This document shows positions 44,780 to 56,112 of a DNA stretch of 64,000 nt, piece after piece. Origin of the DNA: Zea mays (taxonomy: Eukaryota > Streptophyta > Magnoliopsida > Poales > Poaceae); contig NC_050096.1 in NCBI RefSeq assembly GCF_902167145.1, positions 197,548,566-197,612,565 of the forward strand, given 5' to 3'. Within the stretch, counting starts at the first letter, position 1. Each line of letters starts with the position of its first letter. The translations under genes and the position numbers were made by a program. The notes beneath the pieces were generated by a model. It had not been told where the DNA came from. It made no database searches and saw nothing but the letters and a program-made list of their open reading frames with translations.

Positions 44780-47662
44780 CTAAGGCCAGGGGTTATCTAG
44801 ATCAGGCTTCTTGACAAATAGCTGATTGTATTGAGGCTGTGACATCTGCAGCAAAATTCATCCAACAATAGGTGTAAGGCATGAATCCCAAAATACCAGA
44901 TAAAACAACCTGCAAAATCATACTGCATTCCTCCGTATTGAGGTAACAAAATCACATAAGAACACGATTTCCTACTGAGCCATGCCAATGTAATAGGCCA
45001 ATAGCTAGGCCTCAAAACCGAATAATCTGGGTGACCAAACCATGAAAATAAACATGACGATTATATCTACATTCCAAGTGCTGTCTTGTACTAAAAGAAC
45101 ATAACTCATATGCCAGGAAGTCCTACCGTGGACAAAAATACTACATTCTACCTGTTCTGAAGAAATGGATCCTACCACCTACCGGACATTCAATAACACT
45201 GAAATTTCCTGATTTGTGTGGAGGAGAATATTTGCTTTCAGCAGTGGCAGAGGACAAAATAATAATGAGGCATGACTGAAAAAGGACAAAAAAAGAGAAA
45301 AACATGATGCAACACGTAGAACCACGTAGTAGGACTTGAACCTAGAACCTGTTAATCGCAAGCAGTATGAACTTACCACTACACCAAACATGATTTTTAG
45401 GTATGGCTCTAGCCATAGTTGACCATAGCGGGTGCTCCGCCACAGGCTTTCAGTAAGCTACTATAGGTTCTATGATGTAGGCTGGTTTCTCAATAATCAC
45501 TTCAAGGTAATAGCTAGGTCTTTGAATCAAATTATGTGGATGGCCGCATCACATCAATGCATAAAACTAGTGGTTTCTGCCAAAACACAAACAATTCATG
45601 AACGCAGGTGGACCCACGTGTCATTACACCAAGTCTCTACATAATAGGGGTGCAAACATTTTCAGTCACGAATTTCCAATTGTATAATATATCTACCCTG
45701 CTGATAAAGCACCACCGATGTTTCCATTGTGACATCTACCCAGAAAAACCTTCCCCTCTGATACAGCCTCCTCTCTACTCACACCAAAAAATGTACCCAA
45801 AAAACACAGCATACAAATGAACCATCTAGATGCCTTCTGAGGCCCTGTTTGTTTCGGATTATAATCTACCCAAATTATATAATCTGACGTAAATAATCTG
45901 GCAGGTAAACAAACACCTAGATTATAGGTCCAGATTATATAATCTAAAGCCCAGATTATGATAATTTCATAATCTCGTCAAGAGGAGCTTATTTGGGATT
46001 ATTTTTGGTAGAAGACCCACTATATGTTCACAAAATTACAAAGTCTGTCATTCACCTTTCCCAAATCGGACGTACAGTTATCTTCAAATCGCACGTACAA
46101 GCGTCTCCTTCTCCCACCGTGCAGCGTTCTTCTCTCCTACAGATTATAATCTACGCAACCAAACAACTATCTACAGATTATAATCTGTACAAATTATAAT
46201 CTACATTATATATAATCTATAAACTGAAACAAACAGCTCTGAGTCCTCTCTCATTACTCACTCAAATCTAACGGACACGGTCCTCTGTATCCTCCTCCTC
46301 AGCCCCTACCATCTCCCACGTCCGACTTCTCATGTCCCCAACACACAACTCCAACTCCTCTCCCCACCCAGCACCATCGTGTCACGCACCCTGATCCTGC
46401 CCTGTGGCCAGCATGTGCTGAGGTAAGTTCTTTTTTTACAGTTTTGTAATACATTAAAAGCTTGTTTTTTATGCAAAGCTACATGGTGATATAGACACAA
46501 ACAACTTCTGAATTTCTTCGCAAAGCCACTGCAGGCCTGGCACTACCTAATACTATCGCACAACATGTCCAGCAAGTCCTAATACAATGGCCTCAAGAAG
46601 TCCTAATTAGCAAGTTATATGGATAAATTTTGCAATTAGCGAGTTATTTAAACAACGAATGTACACCAAATAATCATTTTTCAATTGTCATACTTCTTAT
46701 TATTTGTTTTTGTTGGACTGCAGATTTCAGGGTCAACCGGGCAAGTGATATATGGGCAGTGGCTGACTGGTAGTAGCTCAAAATATAATTTCCTTTTTGT
46801 TTGCCATAAATTAGAACTAAAGGTATTGAGCTTTGGAGGAAGAAGTCTTGAAGGGGCTGTTATAGGAGAAACCAACAAACATGTAACTGTATCATGTTAT
46901 GAACTTACTTCTGTTAATTTGAGCTACACACTTTAGTACTTTACTGAGTCATTCATTTATGCTGGACAAAACTCTTTCCTTGTTGGTATATTGATTTTTT
47001 ATGCATACCAATTGATTACTTTTTTATAATGATATCAATTAAAAAAATCATCACTGGAGTCAGATCATGTTTTTATATTGTCAAGATTGTTTTGCCGCCA
47101 TCATTTGCATGGATAATGTTTTTTTCTTACCTGAAACAGTTATATTTCCTTTTTCGGCAGTTCAATTTTGTTGTTTTGGTTTGCTTCTATTTCGGTTCTA
47201 AATTGCATACACACGAATGTTGTCATAGGCTCTTAGCATTAGCACGGGCAGTATGCCATTATACTAGCTTGACATAGTTTGAAGATCTAACGTTGATGAA
47301 AACACCACCATTGTAGCCAATTATTACTCTAACTAGGGGAAATTCTAATCTCTCCCGATGGATCCTTCAACCAATCGAGGCCACATGTTACAAAACTGAG
47401 CAAACGCGTCATGCGTACTCGATCCTGTCCCAATCCCAACGAAGCCGAAAAGCTCAGCCGCTCAGGGGAGAGAAACGCGGGGCTGGTGTGGGGTGCTTAC
47501 GAGGTCCTTGAAGAGAAAGAAGGCGATGAGGAAGAAGAGGACGAAGAAGATCTCGAACTCGGCGAGGCGGACGAAGCGGAACGCCCTGTTGACGGCTCTC
47601 GTGAGGAGCACCGGGTCATCCTCCCTCCTCCCGGCCCCGACCCCGCCCCGCTGCTGCCGCAT
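44780..47662 (-). CDS. Small single-pass membrane protein (75 aa), two exons
   Basis: Exon 1 is 47501-47662 (54 codons) and exon 2 is 44780-44845 (21 codons plus stop), separated by a 2655 bp intron with GTAAGC donor and CTGCAG acceptor. The N-terminus MRQQRGGVGAGRRED is followed by an amphipathic arginine-rich stretch. The hydrophobic span at about residues 36-53 comes next (EIFFVLFFLIAFFLFKDL). The tail contains MSQPQYNQLFVKKPD and ends NPWP. I recall a conserved family of such small plant proteins with this kind of tail, but not its function, so no name is given. Both exons read cleanly across the splice, which supports a real gene. Confidence 0.72.
45300..45397 (-). mobile_element. tRNA-derived SINE candidate in the small gene's intron
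   Basis: On the minus strand, a box A-like TGGTGTAGTGGTAAG lies near 45370-45384. It is followed after about 31 bases by a box B-like AGGTTCAAGTCC near 45335-45346. These are the internal polymerase III promoter elements of tRNA-derived SINEs, correctly ordered and spaced. A T-rich, A-poor stretch follows towards 45285. No acceptor stem pairs well, so a functional tRNA is unlikely. Ends were not resolved. Confidence 0.5.
45842..46240. mobile_element. MITE rich in ATTATAATCT repeats (about 400 bp)
   Basis: Begins GCCCTGTTTGTTTCGGATTA and ends AACTGAAACAAACAGC, so the ends are inverted repeats. TCTGAG occurs just before the left end and just after the right end, a possible duplication. The interior contains many copies of GATTATAATCT or TATATAATCT in both directions. 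It resembles the foldback element at 44164 in its GGATTATA core. It lies inside the intron of the 75-residue gene. Confidence 0.6.
46241..47500. other. Intron sequence, no further feature recognised
   Basis: The remainder of the long intron of the 75-residue gene. A plus-strand open frame at 46685-46936 has a splice-like CTGCAG before it and reads ISGSTGQVIYG, but nothing supports a gene. The rest is AT-rich. Confidence 0.35.
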
Positions 47663-48010
47663 CTCTCCCGATCGATGGACCGGCAGCGGATTCCTCCACT
47701 GCTACCACCGGGTCCGAGACGGATCGGCCTGACCGGATCTGCAGCCGTCCGGCGAGAGGGAGTCGGGGGCGGAGCGGAGGTACCGGATCCCCGGCCGTTC
47801 GACGGCGTGGGCTGTCGGCCTGTGGCTGAGGGAAGGTCCCGATCCGCGATCGCCAAACTGTGAGAAAATTAGATTTATACCGTACCATTATAAAAACTGG
47901 GTTTCGCCGAATGTAATTATGTAAACGGGCGCTAATCCACTATTTTCAAACATTGTCTTACAGATGAAATATTATTTAGGTGTTATTTAAAATATAAACT
48001 TATTTTATTA
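47663..48010 (-). promoter_or_regulatory. 5' UTR and promoter side of the 75-aa gene
   Basis: 47663-47870 is GC-rich and would be the 5' untranslated region of the minus-strand gene. 47870-48010 is AT-rich. Its left end is the presumed Helitron insertion point, so the Helitron landed about 350 bp upstream of this start codon. Confidence 0.4.
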
Positions 48011-48042
48011 CTAGATAGGTGTCTGTGCGTTGCAACGGCATC
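48011..48042 (-). repeat. Helitron 3' terminus with hairpin
   Basis: Minus-strand CTAG at 48011-48014, preceded by the palindrome GTTGCAAC at about 48029-48036 with partly pairing flanks (CCGT and ACAG). It is followed by T outside the element. Confidence 0.65.
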
Positions 48043-49772
48043 CAATCAAACCTATATTAATCTTTCAATTATTCATACTTGCCACATAAGTTAAAAAATA
48101 GTGTAAAACATAGATATGAAATAACAAATATCAATATGATATGTAAAATCTGTGTGACAATATAAATATATAATATTATTATAAATACGTCAACTCAAAT
48201 AAAATCAATTGATGTCGAACAAACATTACAATATCGTATATATTATTTCTAAAGAATCAACATAGAATTACAGAAACATATAATATCATGGTAATTTATG
48301 TATACGGAGTACAATTCCAACTTTCTAAAGCTTATGTGGTGCTTCAAGGTGTCGGTCGAAGAGTGGTCCCTCTTGAGAGTGACATTAAGTTGCTCAAGCA
48401 AACCAGTTGTGGTGAGCAATGGTGCCGCTAGGAGAGATTCAACCTACTCGTCATTGATGAGGCATCGTCTTCCCACATTTACATATGAGATTTCTGAACA
48501 CCAACCTGCAAGGCGCCAGGGACAAACAATTATAATCAGGTAAACCAGGTCATTAAAAGGGGACAAATGCAATAAGAGGAGAATGTGTCATACTGAAAAT
48601 AAGCATAAGTGAAACTTATTGTGGCACCATTAAAAATAACATTATTTCAATAAGAAAGGATGCTAATCGACCAAGGTGAGAAAGGATGCTAATCGACCAA
48701 GGTGGGAGGCTGCATTGCTCATTGTTGAACACAACTTTCGCGTAGGAGTTAGAATTGTAGTTTGCAAGGAAAGTTGTACAACCTGATAGAGAATTGTTGT
48801 AATTGCTCTTGTAGATGCACTTATAATTCTGATGCTCCAAGTATATCTCCTGAAAGATAATACATTTAGACATGAAAATACAGAAACAAATAAACAATAT
48901 AGTTTGATCACTTTTTCCAAGTGACTTTCTACAAACCTGTGTAATCACAAAATATAGAGACGAAAGTATTTGTTTTCATTTTTAAACACATAACTTAATT
49001 ATATTTTTTTGCATATAAAACAGACATAAAACAATCACTTGATCAACAACTACAATACACTTTATACATAATAAATCTTTGGGACTAAGAAAATCTGGAA
49101 GTTGGCATGTTGTTGTGAGCAAAAAATGGACAAACTTAATTTTTACCTAGATCATGCATCAAATTGGCCTTTATCTGCAATACATTAATGCATAATATAT
49201 CTTTGAGCCTAAGAACATCTGCAAGTTGGCGCGTTGTTCTGAGCCAAAATGGACAAACTCAATTTTTACCTAGATCATGCAGAAAATTGCTTATACCTAC
49301 ATGAAAAAAATCATTACACGTGATGAAACAAGGACCACAAGAACGAAATAGGGATCAGATCGCCTAATCATGATGAGCAGATAACAAGGTTCTCAAGGGA
49401 AATCGTCAACTGTATAGAATCGAAAAAGAACTCACATGGTACAAATCAGTTTTGAGAAAAGGCACAACACTGTAATAAGTACCAACCCCTACAGAGCACC
49501 AAAACTCCCTAGTGCAAAAATCAAGCAACCATCACACAATGCAGCATCGTATGAATCAAATACCAGACAAGACTTTTGTCACCACAGAGAGGAAACAAGA
49601 GCAACATGGGAGCTTAGAGCTCACTGATCAGCTGCACAACTAAGTTAGTAATATTATCATTTCAAAACAGTCCTGTATTATATGTATGTTGTGGGGTCTT
49701 CATAGCTTCGTATGGACTAACAAGCTAACAGAAACACCAACTACTTGGCTAGACAAGAAAAGAGATACTGAC
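48043..49772. other. Helitron interior near the 3' end, no gene recognised
   Basis: AT-rich sequence with a 26 bp direct repeat at about 48654-48705 (AAAGGATGCTAATCGACCAA twice). A looser repeat between about 49080 and 49290 has the phrases GCAAGTTGGC and CTTTGAGCCTAAGA in two copies. No coding homology was recognised. Confidence 0.4.
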
Positions 49773-49890
49773 CTTTAATGGCTTCCTTGGGTATCTTGAA
49801 ACCAAGGCCAATGTTCCTCCAGAATCTATTTCTTCCTTTGCTAGGTTTGTTCCCCTTGGTGGCCTTCTTGGAACTCAATTCCAAAACACA
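49773..49890 (-). pseudogene. Ribosomal protein S11 (uS17) N-terminal exon fragment
   Basis: The minus strand reads [14 protein letters not shown], then [20 protein letters not shown], before a GT donor at 49772. This corresponds to the conserved N-terminal region of cytosolic 40S S11 (consensus-like NRFWKSIGLGFKTPREAI). The next coding part (the YIDKKCPFTG region) is not found downstream, and no start codon in the expected place is seen. It is a captured single exon, not a working ribosomal gene. Confidence 0.75.
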
Positions 49891-49949
49891 CATAAGCCTC
49901 GCATAAATAAAAGAATGAAACAAATGCACGTCAGAAATAAGCGCTGAAA

Positions 49950-50017
49950 TATTACAAAGGGAACACTTTAGGTTGCTTCAACTATTACAAAGGGAACACT
50001 TTAGGTTGCTTCAACAA
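49950..50017. repeat. 33 bp tandem duplication
   Basis: The unit ATTACAAAGGGAACACTTTA plus GGTTGCTTCAACT occurs twice head to tail (starts 49951 and 49984). Confidence 0.85.
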
Positions 50018-51971
50018 AGCCTCTACTGTCATTGCCCGTCGGTAGAGACAATGAAGAAAATATGCTTAGCGATGGCAAAAAGCAATTCCATCAGATCATA
50101 TAGCAGATACACCATAATTAGCAGAGACATCAAGATCAGAACCCAACTAACGTTTGAGACACTCTTCATTATAGCATAATAATACAAGATTCACATGGTA
50201 CATACTCTTCATGTTAACTGCTAACTGAACTTCTATGTTTCCAATCAAAAGCGCTGCCAAGTGTTCCCCAGCAAAAAAATTGTTTCTTACCATGAGACCA
50301 TCATGCATTCAAGTAACAACTGAAAACAAAGCAGTAACCAATCTTGGTGGTCCAACCAAGTCAAAAGCATCGGAGAAAGCAGTCAATCACACAGCACGAG
50401 AGCTTCACACTCACCCCATGAGGTTGACGTGGTCCTTATGGTTAATGAAATTAGTGCAACCAAATTTCTTAGTTGAAAAAAATAAAATGGAAGTAAGTTT
50501 GATGAACCATCACACACCGGCTTGGAAGTCAGTCAAGTCACAAAGAATAAGGTAAAATTCAATCATCACGACAACAGGATATAAATGGTGCTCAGCAAAA
50601 ACTATTTGCCAAAAATAAGTACCTTCATTACCACCGAGGACAACAACTCTTTCAGATCGCGACCTTACATGGTATTAAATAAAAAATAGTTACAAGGTTA
50701 CAAGTTAACTTGCAACAATTCATCAGTAAATGAAAACCATTGATCACAGAATTCAACACAATAGAAGAAAGAGTCGAGGCAAGGGCAACCCACTTTATTC
50801 CTTTGTAGGTTGTTCATAGACAAAGTCCTACAATATCTAACGGAAAGAACCAGGAAATAACGACCAACATATGGTCCTTTTCACTAAAGAATGAGTAAAT
50901 TTTCTAGCTAAAATGTGTGAGCCGTGAAGACTAATAACAATTTTAACTCTAGAAGAAAAGACTAAGCATCAACAAAAAGGAAATGTGCTGCCTTTTGAAT
51001 CAAGATAAAAGGCCAAGCTTCCTAACAAATTGCATGAAAATGATAGCTTATAATTAGAACAGCAAGGATACAGAACAACACTGGAATATAGTAGAGAAAC
51101 TATTGCTTTAATATAGTAGAGATTTGGGTGGACCTCCATAACAAAGGAGACTTGACGGTGGCCTGATGACTCTCAGCTAAAGACTGGGTTAGTTGCGGCC
51201 AAACCAAACCAGCTAGACTAACTGTCTAATAAAGGACTTTTACTACTATTCTGTTTGAAAAATAAAAACTTAATATTCTAAAATTCAACCATTCAAGTTT
51301 TCAGCCAAAACATATCCTAGATGCCTATTCCCATGTGCCAGAACAAAATCAGTTAAATGATCATGCTAGCCTCAAAAAATAAGTTAATAGATTGATCTTT
51401 GAAGAAAGTATTTATCGAGTCGAAGTAGTCTATGCAGTTCCAAAGGTAGTTATTGAGACTCTTGACCGAGAACATTTCCATGACCCTGGTCTGAATTTGT
51501 TGAATTGTTCTACTGAAAACGTGATAACTCAGATTTAATTTGCTATGAGAAGTGAAGCTTTTGGAATAGATCCTGTAAATCATATGGTCCAATCTAATTT
51601 TTGTCTTCCTCAACTAAGGCATAAAGCAAAATTCAAAAGCCATATGTTATCTTGTTCAAAATCTAGACATCATAAACCCACATGACCATGACCATATCTA
51701 TTATTTCTACTTTCCCTCAAAGATGACCATGACCAAAAGGACGAATGATATCAAATAAAAAAGAACATTACTAATTATATTCCATGCTAAATAATCTAGC
51801 CAAACAGCAAGATGCTATCGGAAGATCAGAAATTCACCCCTAACATCCTAAAAGTTGAATCTTTATGGTGTCCAGCATAAAAATTGCCAACCTTAACTTC
51901 GATTCATACACCATATACACCAAGATTATCCAGTAATCGGCTGCTAGCAGGTAGCCATCAGTTCACCGTAC
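50018..51971. other. Helitron interior, no gene recognised
   Basis: AT-rich sequence without recognisable coding homology. A minus-strand open frame at 51353-51613 (LNNYLWNCIDYFDS segment) could be another captured exon but matches nothing I can name. Confidence 0.35.
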
Positions 51972-52094
51972 CTGTGAGCACTGCGAGAGCAGCTTTGCCC
52001 ATGGCGCTGCGGGTTGCTGTTGCTTCGGCTCCTTTCTCCTCTTTGAACTCTCGGCCGTGGCGGAAGAAGGCTTATCCGCTCCTTGATCTGCATC
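51972..52094 (-). pseudogene. AAA-ATPase (FHA-containing type) exon fragment
   Basis: The minus strand reads ADQGADKPSS, then KRRKEPKQQQPAAPWAKLLS and QCSQ before a GT donor at 51971. An APWAKLLSQ-type segment directly before an FHA domain is what I recall from large plant AAA-ATPases near spastin and katanin. The FHA and ATPase parts are absent here. The identity is from memory of the motif only. Confidence 0.4.
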
Positions 52095-52212
52095 AAAACC
52101 CCATGAACGCGATTCCAAACCAGCCCCCACATATAAACATTGAGCATTGGATAAATTACCAAATAAATTACTATTACATTGATGTTTATATCTTACTATT
52201 ACATCAAAGAGT

Positions 52213-52257
52213 TCTCAGAAGAAGGCGTATCCGCTCCTTGATTTGCATCAAATACAA
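52213..52257 (-). repeat. Second copy of part of the AAA-ATPase-like exon
   Basis: About 35-40 bp (TTTGATGCAAATCAAGGAGC and neighbours) repeat 52060-52100 with a few differences. It lies between the MADS fragment and the AAA-ATPase-like exon. Confidence 0.75.
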
Positions 52258-52351
52258 CAGAACTCTTGTGTGTCACAACAACTCGGGCCTTTTGAAAGAG
52301 AGATGTGTACAGGCTACCAAGCGATGGATCGGAGGTTGGAATGTTGTGTAC

Positions 52352-53467
52352 CCTTTGGCGGATCTCGAGCAGCTGCTAGTCGAGTAGCTCTTGCTGCCAG
52401 AAACAAAACAAATTGTGTGCTCAGCATTAGCACTGAGGGTGAGGGATCTCCCAAGACTGTTTTTTTCGTCTTCTTTTTAGGATAAAGAACTACAAGAATC
52501 TACAAGGCTACTCCATCAATCAATATGTCGGCGCGCTAGTTATAGTTAGTGCATAGTTACCTTCCTGAGGCGAACTTTGTACAGCGAGAACTCGATCTGC
52601 TGCTCAAGGTTGCTCAGATCCTGCGCGGAGAACGAGGCCAGGTCCTCCGCCATGTACTGCGCCATGATCATCCTCAGCCTGTTCCTCTCATCCTTCATCC
52701 TAGTCATCTCCTGGACGATTTTCTTCATGGGAAAGGAGGGGCGATTATTAGGTGGTTATACATCACTTGGAAACAAAGATTGCAACATATTGGTTCAAGA
52801 GAATCAGCCGCACCTGCTGGATGTCCATCTCCTCGAAACGGGTGCTAGGGGCTTTCAGGTACCTGTCAAAGACGCTTGCTATTCTGCAACCAGAAGCAGC
52901 AGTGATATATAGCACGGTATAAAAACGTCGTAAAACCCCTCATGGGTGCTCAGTCATAAATAATAACTATTGAAACTATTAACCGCTGGCAATAAGAATA
53001 TATGATACCGGTCTTATACCACACACATAATCATCATCTCTTCTTTTTTACTGAAGGCTTCAAACTGTATATGGTAAGTTAAAAGGTTCCATGATGCATG
53101 CCAAGCTATAAGATTGTAGTTGGCAGGAATAATTGCAAATCAGTTCTGAAGCTCTCATGAATTTTTTGAACTCATTACTAAAGTCTAAAACCTTATAGCA
53201 GAATAAAGCTGGACCTTATATGTTACTGTACTAAACAAGCTTCAGAAATAAATAAATAAATAAATAATGCTTCACGCACCTCCATGGAGGACTAGAGTAC
53301 TCGTACATCCTGCCACTGCCAGAGAATACGATGACTCCGATTTGCGCATCACAAAGAATGGCTACCTCGTTTTCCTTCTTGAACAACCCCATCTGCCTCT
53401 TGGAGAAGGTAACTTGGCGGTTTGTTGGATTCTCAATCTTCTTCAGCTCTACTTTTCCACGCCCCAT
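52352..53467 (-). pseudogene. B-sister (OsMADS31-like) MADS-box gene fragment
   Basis: Exons are 53280-53467 (MADS domain, [20 protein letters not shown]), 52814-52883 (I region, [19 protein letters not shown]), 52561-52722 (K box) and 52352-52393 (42 bp K-box end). Phases join cleanly. The K-box exon of 162 bp equals the usual 62 bp plus 100 bp MIKC exons fused. Exon 4 contains TAG at 52376-52378 where related genes have glutamine, giving a 145-residue product. The MADS domain has unusual changes ([13 protein letters not shown] where SKRRMGLLKKANEL is typical). The C-terminal exons are missing. B-sister proteins act in ovule and seed coat. This copy looks captured and non-functional. Confidence 0.8.
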
Positions 53468-53928
53468 TGGTACAGCTTGGTGCTTCTACTCTTCTCTTCT
53501 ATTCAACCTACAAGAACATATGTTGCGAACATTGACAGTCATGATTCAGGACACCAAAGCACAACCATGATAAGAAACAAATAAATAGTTCATATGCGTG
53601 AGAGGAGGTAGAAGCAAATGACTTCAAATCATCAAGGCCATGAAATAAAATTAACAGACAGTTTCAGTCTTTCAGTTTCATGAAGATCAAATGAATTTAA
53701 GAGCTCGAGAAGATGAAAAGATTTGAAAAGCATGAGAAGATGAAAAGATTTCATATGTATGACCAAGAGATGACAGCAAATGGCTAAGTCACGAGAGATG
53801 AAAGCAAACAGGTTCACATGCATGATACAATAGAAAGTTATCTATACAGGAACAAAATCATCAAAAACATATGGTTGGAGATGGGCAGATGGAGAAAAGA
53901 TAACGGGGAAAGAGATAGGAAACTTTAC

Positions 53929-54056
53929 TTCCATTGATATCCCCATTAGAAGGAATACTATGATCTCTAAGAGTCATGACAACTGCACCACCTTCCAAAA
54001 CCTTATCAAGGCCATGAAGAACCTTGACACCAGACAAGTGGTATGTTTCTCGCAAA
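53929..54056 (-). pseudogene. SART-1 / DOT2 (tri-snRNP protein) exon fragment
   Basis: The minus strand reads SGVKVLHGLDKVLEGGAVVM followed by TLRDHSIPSNGDING, with a possible GTAAAG donor at 53928. This resembles the SART-1 family segment G-x-x-V-x-H-x-x-D-x-x-x-E-G-x-x-x-x-x-T-L-x-D. SART-1/DOT2 is a component of the U4/U6.U5 tri-snRNP in splicing. Only one exon is present. Confidence 0.6.
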
Positions 54057-54167
54057 ACAAAAACAAAGGCACTTGTAACCATTGCAATTCACGACATATT
54101 AAAACAAACAATTATATCACTATAGCTGTTAGCCATCTATTAACTAAAAAGATTTGTATATCAATAC

Positions 54168-54346
54168 CTCCCACTTATGTATCTTCCTCATCATCGTCAT
54201 CCCTTGGAGGCGGACATGGTCGATGATGCCAGAGGTGTAGTTCGAGAGTCCCTCGAATTGGTAGAGCTAGTTGTACACGAGCAACTCCTAGGTGGTCTCA
54301 TGGATGTGGGAGTCGACGACAAGGCTATAGCGCAAATCATAGAACT
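54168..54346 (-). pseudogene. Unidentified captured exon with two in-frame TAGs
   Basis: Between an AG acceptor (54347) and a GT donor (54167), one frame carries a protein-like sequence. It contains YDLRYSLVVDSHIHETT, ELLVYN and LYQFEGLSNYTSGIIDHVRL, interrupted by two TAG codons. Both are at positions where CAG would keep the frame open. I do not recognise the protein. Confidence 0.5.
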
Positions 54347-54429
54347 CTCAGAGCAACAAATAATACAAACTTCGTTATCATCAGACGCAACAAGAAAGAC
54401 CAAAGCAACAGTGGGATGAAATACCCTTA

Positions 54430-54560
54430 CTAACAACGACCTGATCACCATAAGCTCCTCACCTCCACAGTAATACACTGGTAGATAGAATATGTTGAGA
54501 TTCATAAAGTCCTGAAGCACCGGCGTGATGGACTGCTCCAGCGGGATCGCCATGCTCATC
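54430..54560 (-). other. Possible captured coding piece
   Basis: An open minus-strand segment reads MSMAIPLEQSITPVLQDF then NLNIFYLPVYYCGGEEL. It looks coding in composition and points the same way as the other captured pieces. No family was recognised and no clear splice borders were found. Confidence 0.3.
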
Positions 54561-55681
54561 CGTTGGCTTGTCGCAGCACCCTGCTGATTTAAATAGGACG
54601 ATTAAGCGAACACCCAAATGTGCGTCGATGGTAGGTCTGCGTCGATTTGGGGCGAGGTTTTGGGCCCTCCTTACATCCTTATAAAAACACGTGTAAGTAC
54701 AATACAACAGAAATCATTTTATTCAGGGCAGAATATACCTCCGTTACGACGACGAGGGTTGGGAGGGGTCGTGGGGCACGACGGGGGCTGGGAGCACCCT
54801 TCCCTGCAAAGGGAGATTCCAAATTGACACATACATTCAAAATTGAAGTGTCCTTGGTTCTAGACTATTCTCAATAACCATCCTAGTGTTCCCAAAAATG
54901 GGCATAAAGGAGTGCAATGTAGGTGAAGTACTTGCACAGTAGAACTATGTTCAACACTAATAGCAAACATCAAACTTAAGGATGAGATGAGCAGGATTTT
55001 TTTGTCCCTTCTTTAATTATCAAAGGAAGTAAGATGCTAGTCTAAAATAGATTGTTTCATAGGATTAAACCTATGGAAGCTTTTACTATGCTTTTAAATG
55101 ACTCATATAAAATGATCAACTGAAGTCTAGAAAAAAAATCACAACAGAAATATGCATCAATCATTTTAAAAGCACAACATTTATGTACTAAATTACCTTT
55201 CCAAGCCTCCCAAAAAGGATTTGATGAAGAAAAAATTGTAGTAATGTTAAGCTGGTATGAGATGGGTAGGAAAGGTGGCTGAAGCAGTAGCGAGAGAAAT
55301 GGAAACACTGAAAATGAAAAAATTACTTACTTGGAAGTACTTGGGAAGACCTTTGGAATTCCCTGCCCCTTGAAGTTGTTAAAATTCAGGTGCCTTAAAT
55401 TTAGGTACCTGAGCACAAACATATTACTTTTCATACACCGTGTCTAAAAGTGACTACTTATCCTCTATTCATTGTTGCTACATATTCCAAAATAAATCTA
55501 GTGTCTTCTAAAAGTCACAAGTATTGATCAAGATAAGTCCAGGAACTATGGTTTAAAAGGTTACTACAACTAACCATAAAACTCAATATTAATCTAGGAA
55601 GTGTGTCTATATGCTGAGGTTTCTCATCATCATCTACTATAAGATGGTGAGATCAAATCAAATACACAAATATTAAGCTAC
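54561..55681. other. Helitron interior, no gene recognised
   Basis: No coding homology was recognised. 54590-54880 is moderately GC-rich and 54880-55640 is AT-rich, probably intron-type sequence from a captured locus. Confidence 0.35.
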
Positions 55682-55940
55682 CTGTAGACCATGACGGTGC
55701 ACTTGGCCCCGACCCGGACGCCCTGGATCCTGGAGGGCACGAACCGGCGGTAGAACCCCTCGAGGTCCTCCTCCTCTGACACGGAGACGTCGTCGAGGGT
55801 GAAGTCGCAGCACCCGCCGGATCGCCGCGCACGACCGTCCCACCCCACGAGAACTCCAGCGCGGACGAGACACCCGAGGCGAGGTTCCGGATGCGGCCGA
55901 TCACCTCGACCGGGTGCTCCGTGGCATGTGCCGATGGTGG
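55682..55940 (-). pseudogene. Kinesin KIN-10A-like motor-domain start, frameshifted
   Basis: The minus strand reads ATEHPVEVIGRIRNLASG in one frame. After about 30 residues it continues in another frame as CDFTLDDVSVSEEEDLEGFY and RRFVPSRIQGVRVGAKCT, ending VMVY at a GT donor (55681). This order matches the N-terminus of the plant KIN-10A motor domain (phragmoplast-associated kinesin), just before its P-loop exon. A one-base loss near 55810 breaks the frame. The P-loop exon is not found downstream, so this is a captured fragment. Confidence 0.68.
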
Positions 55941-56112
55941 GGAGGCAGACAAGAGACAAGCGGGTCGACACACTTGTGTCATAGCTCCGAGTTGAGGCAC
56001 TTCTTTTCTGCAGACCACAGTGCACCATCGTAAGCAAAAAAAAACAAATTGAGCCTGAAACCAACAGCACATCATAGGGAAGCGAAACCTAGCCAGCAGG
56101 CACCGACACACT

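Noticed and set aside
45300..45397. A tRNA gene on the minus strand
   Set aside because: Box A and box B-like motifs are present, but no acceptor stem or proper cloverleaf forms; a SINE head fits better.
46685..46936. Plus-strand open frame after a CTGCAG acceptor-like site
   Set aside because: Inside the intron of the minus-strand small gene, with no partner exons or homology.
49773..49890. A working ribosomal protein S11 gene
   Set aside because: Only one exon, no start codon in place and no following exons.
52352..53467. A functional maize B-sister MADS gene
   Set aside because: Premature TAG, atypical MADS residues, missing C-terminal exons and fragments of other genes on both sides in the same orientation argue for a captured fragment.
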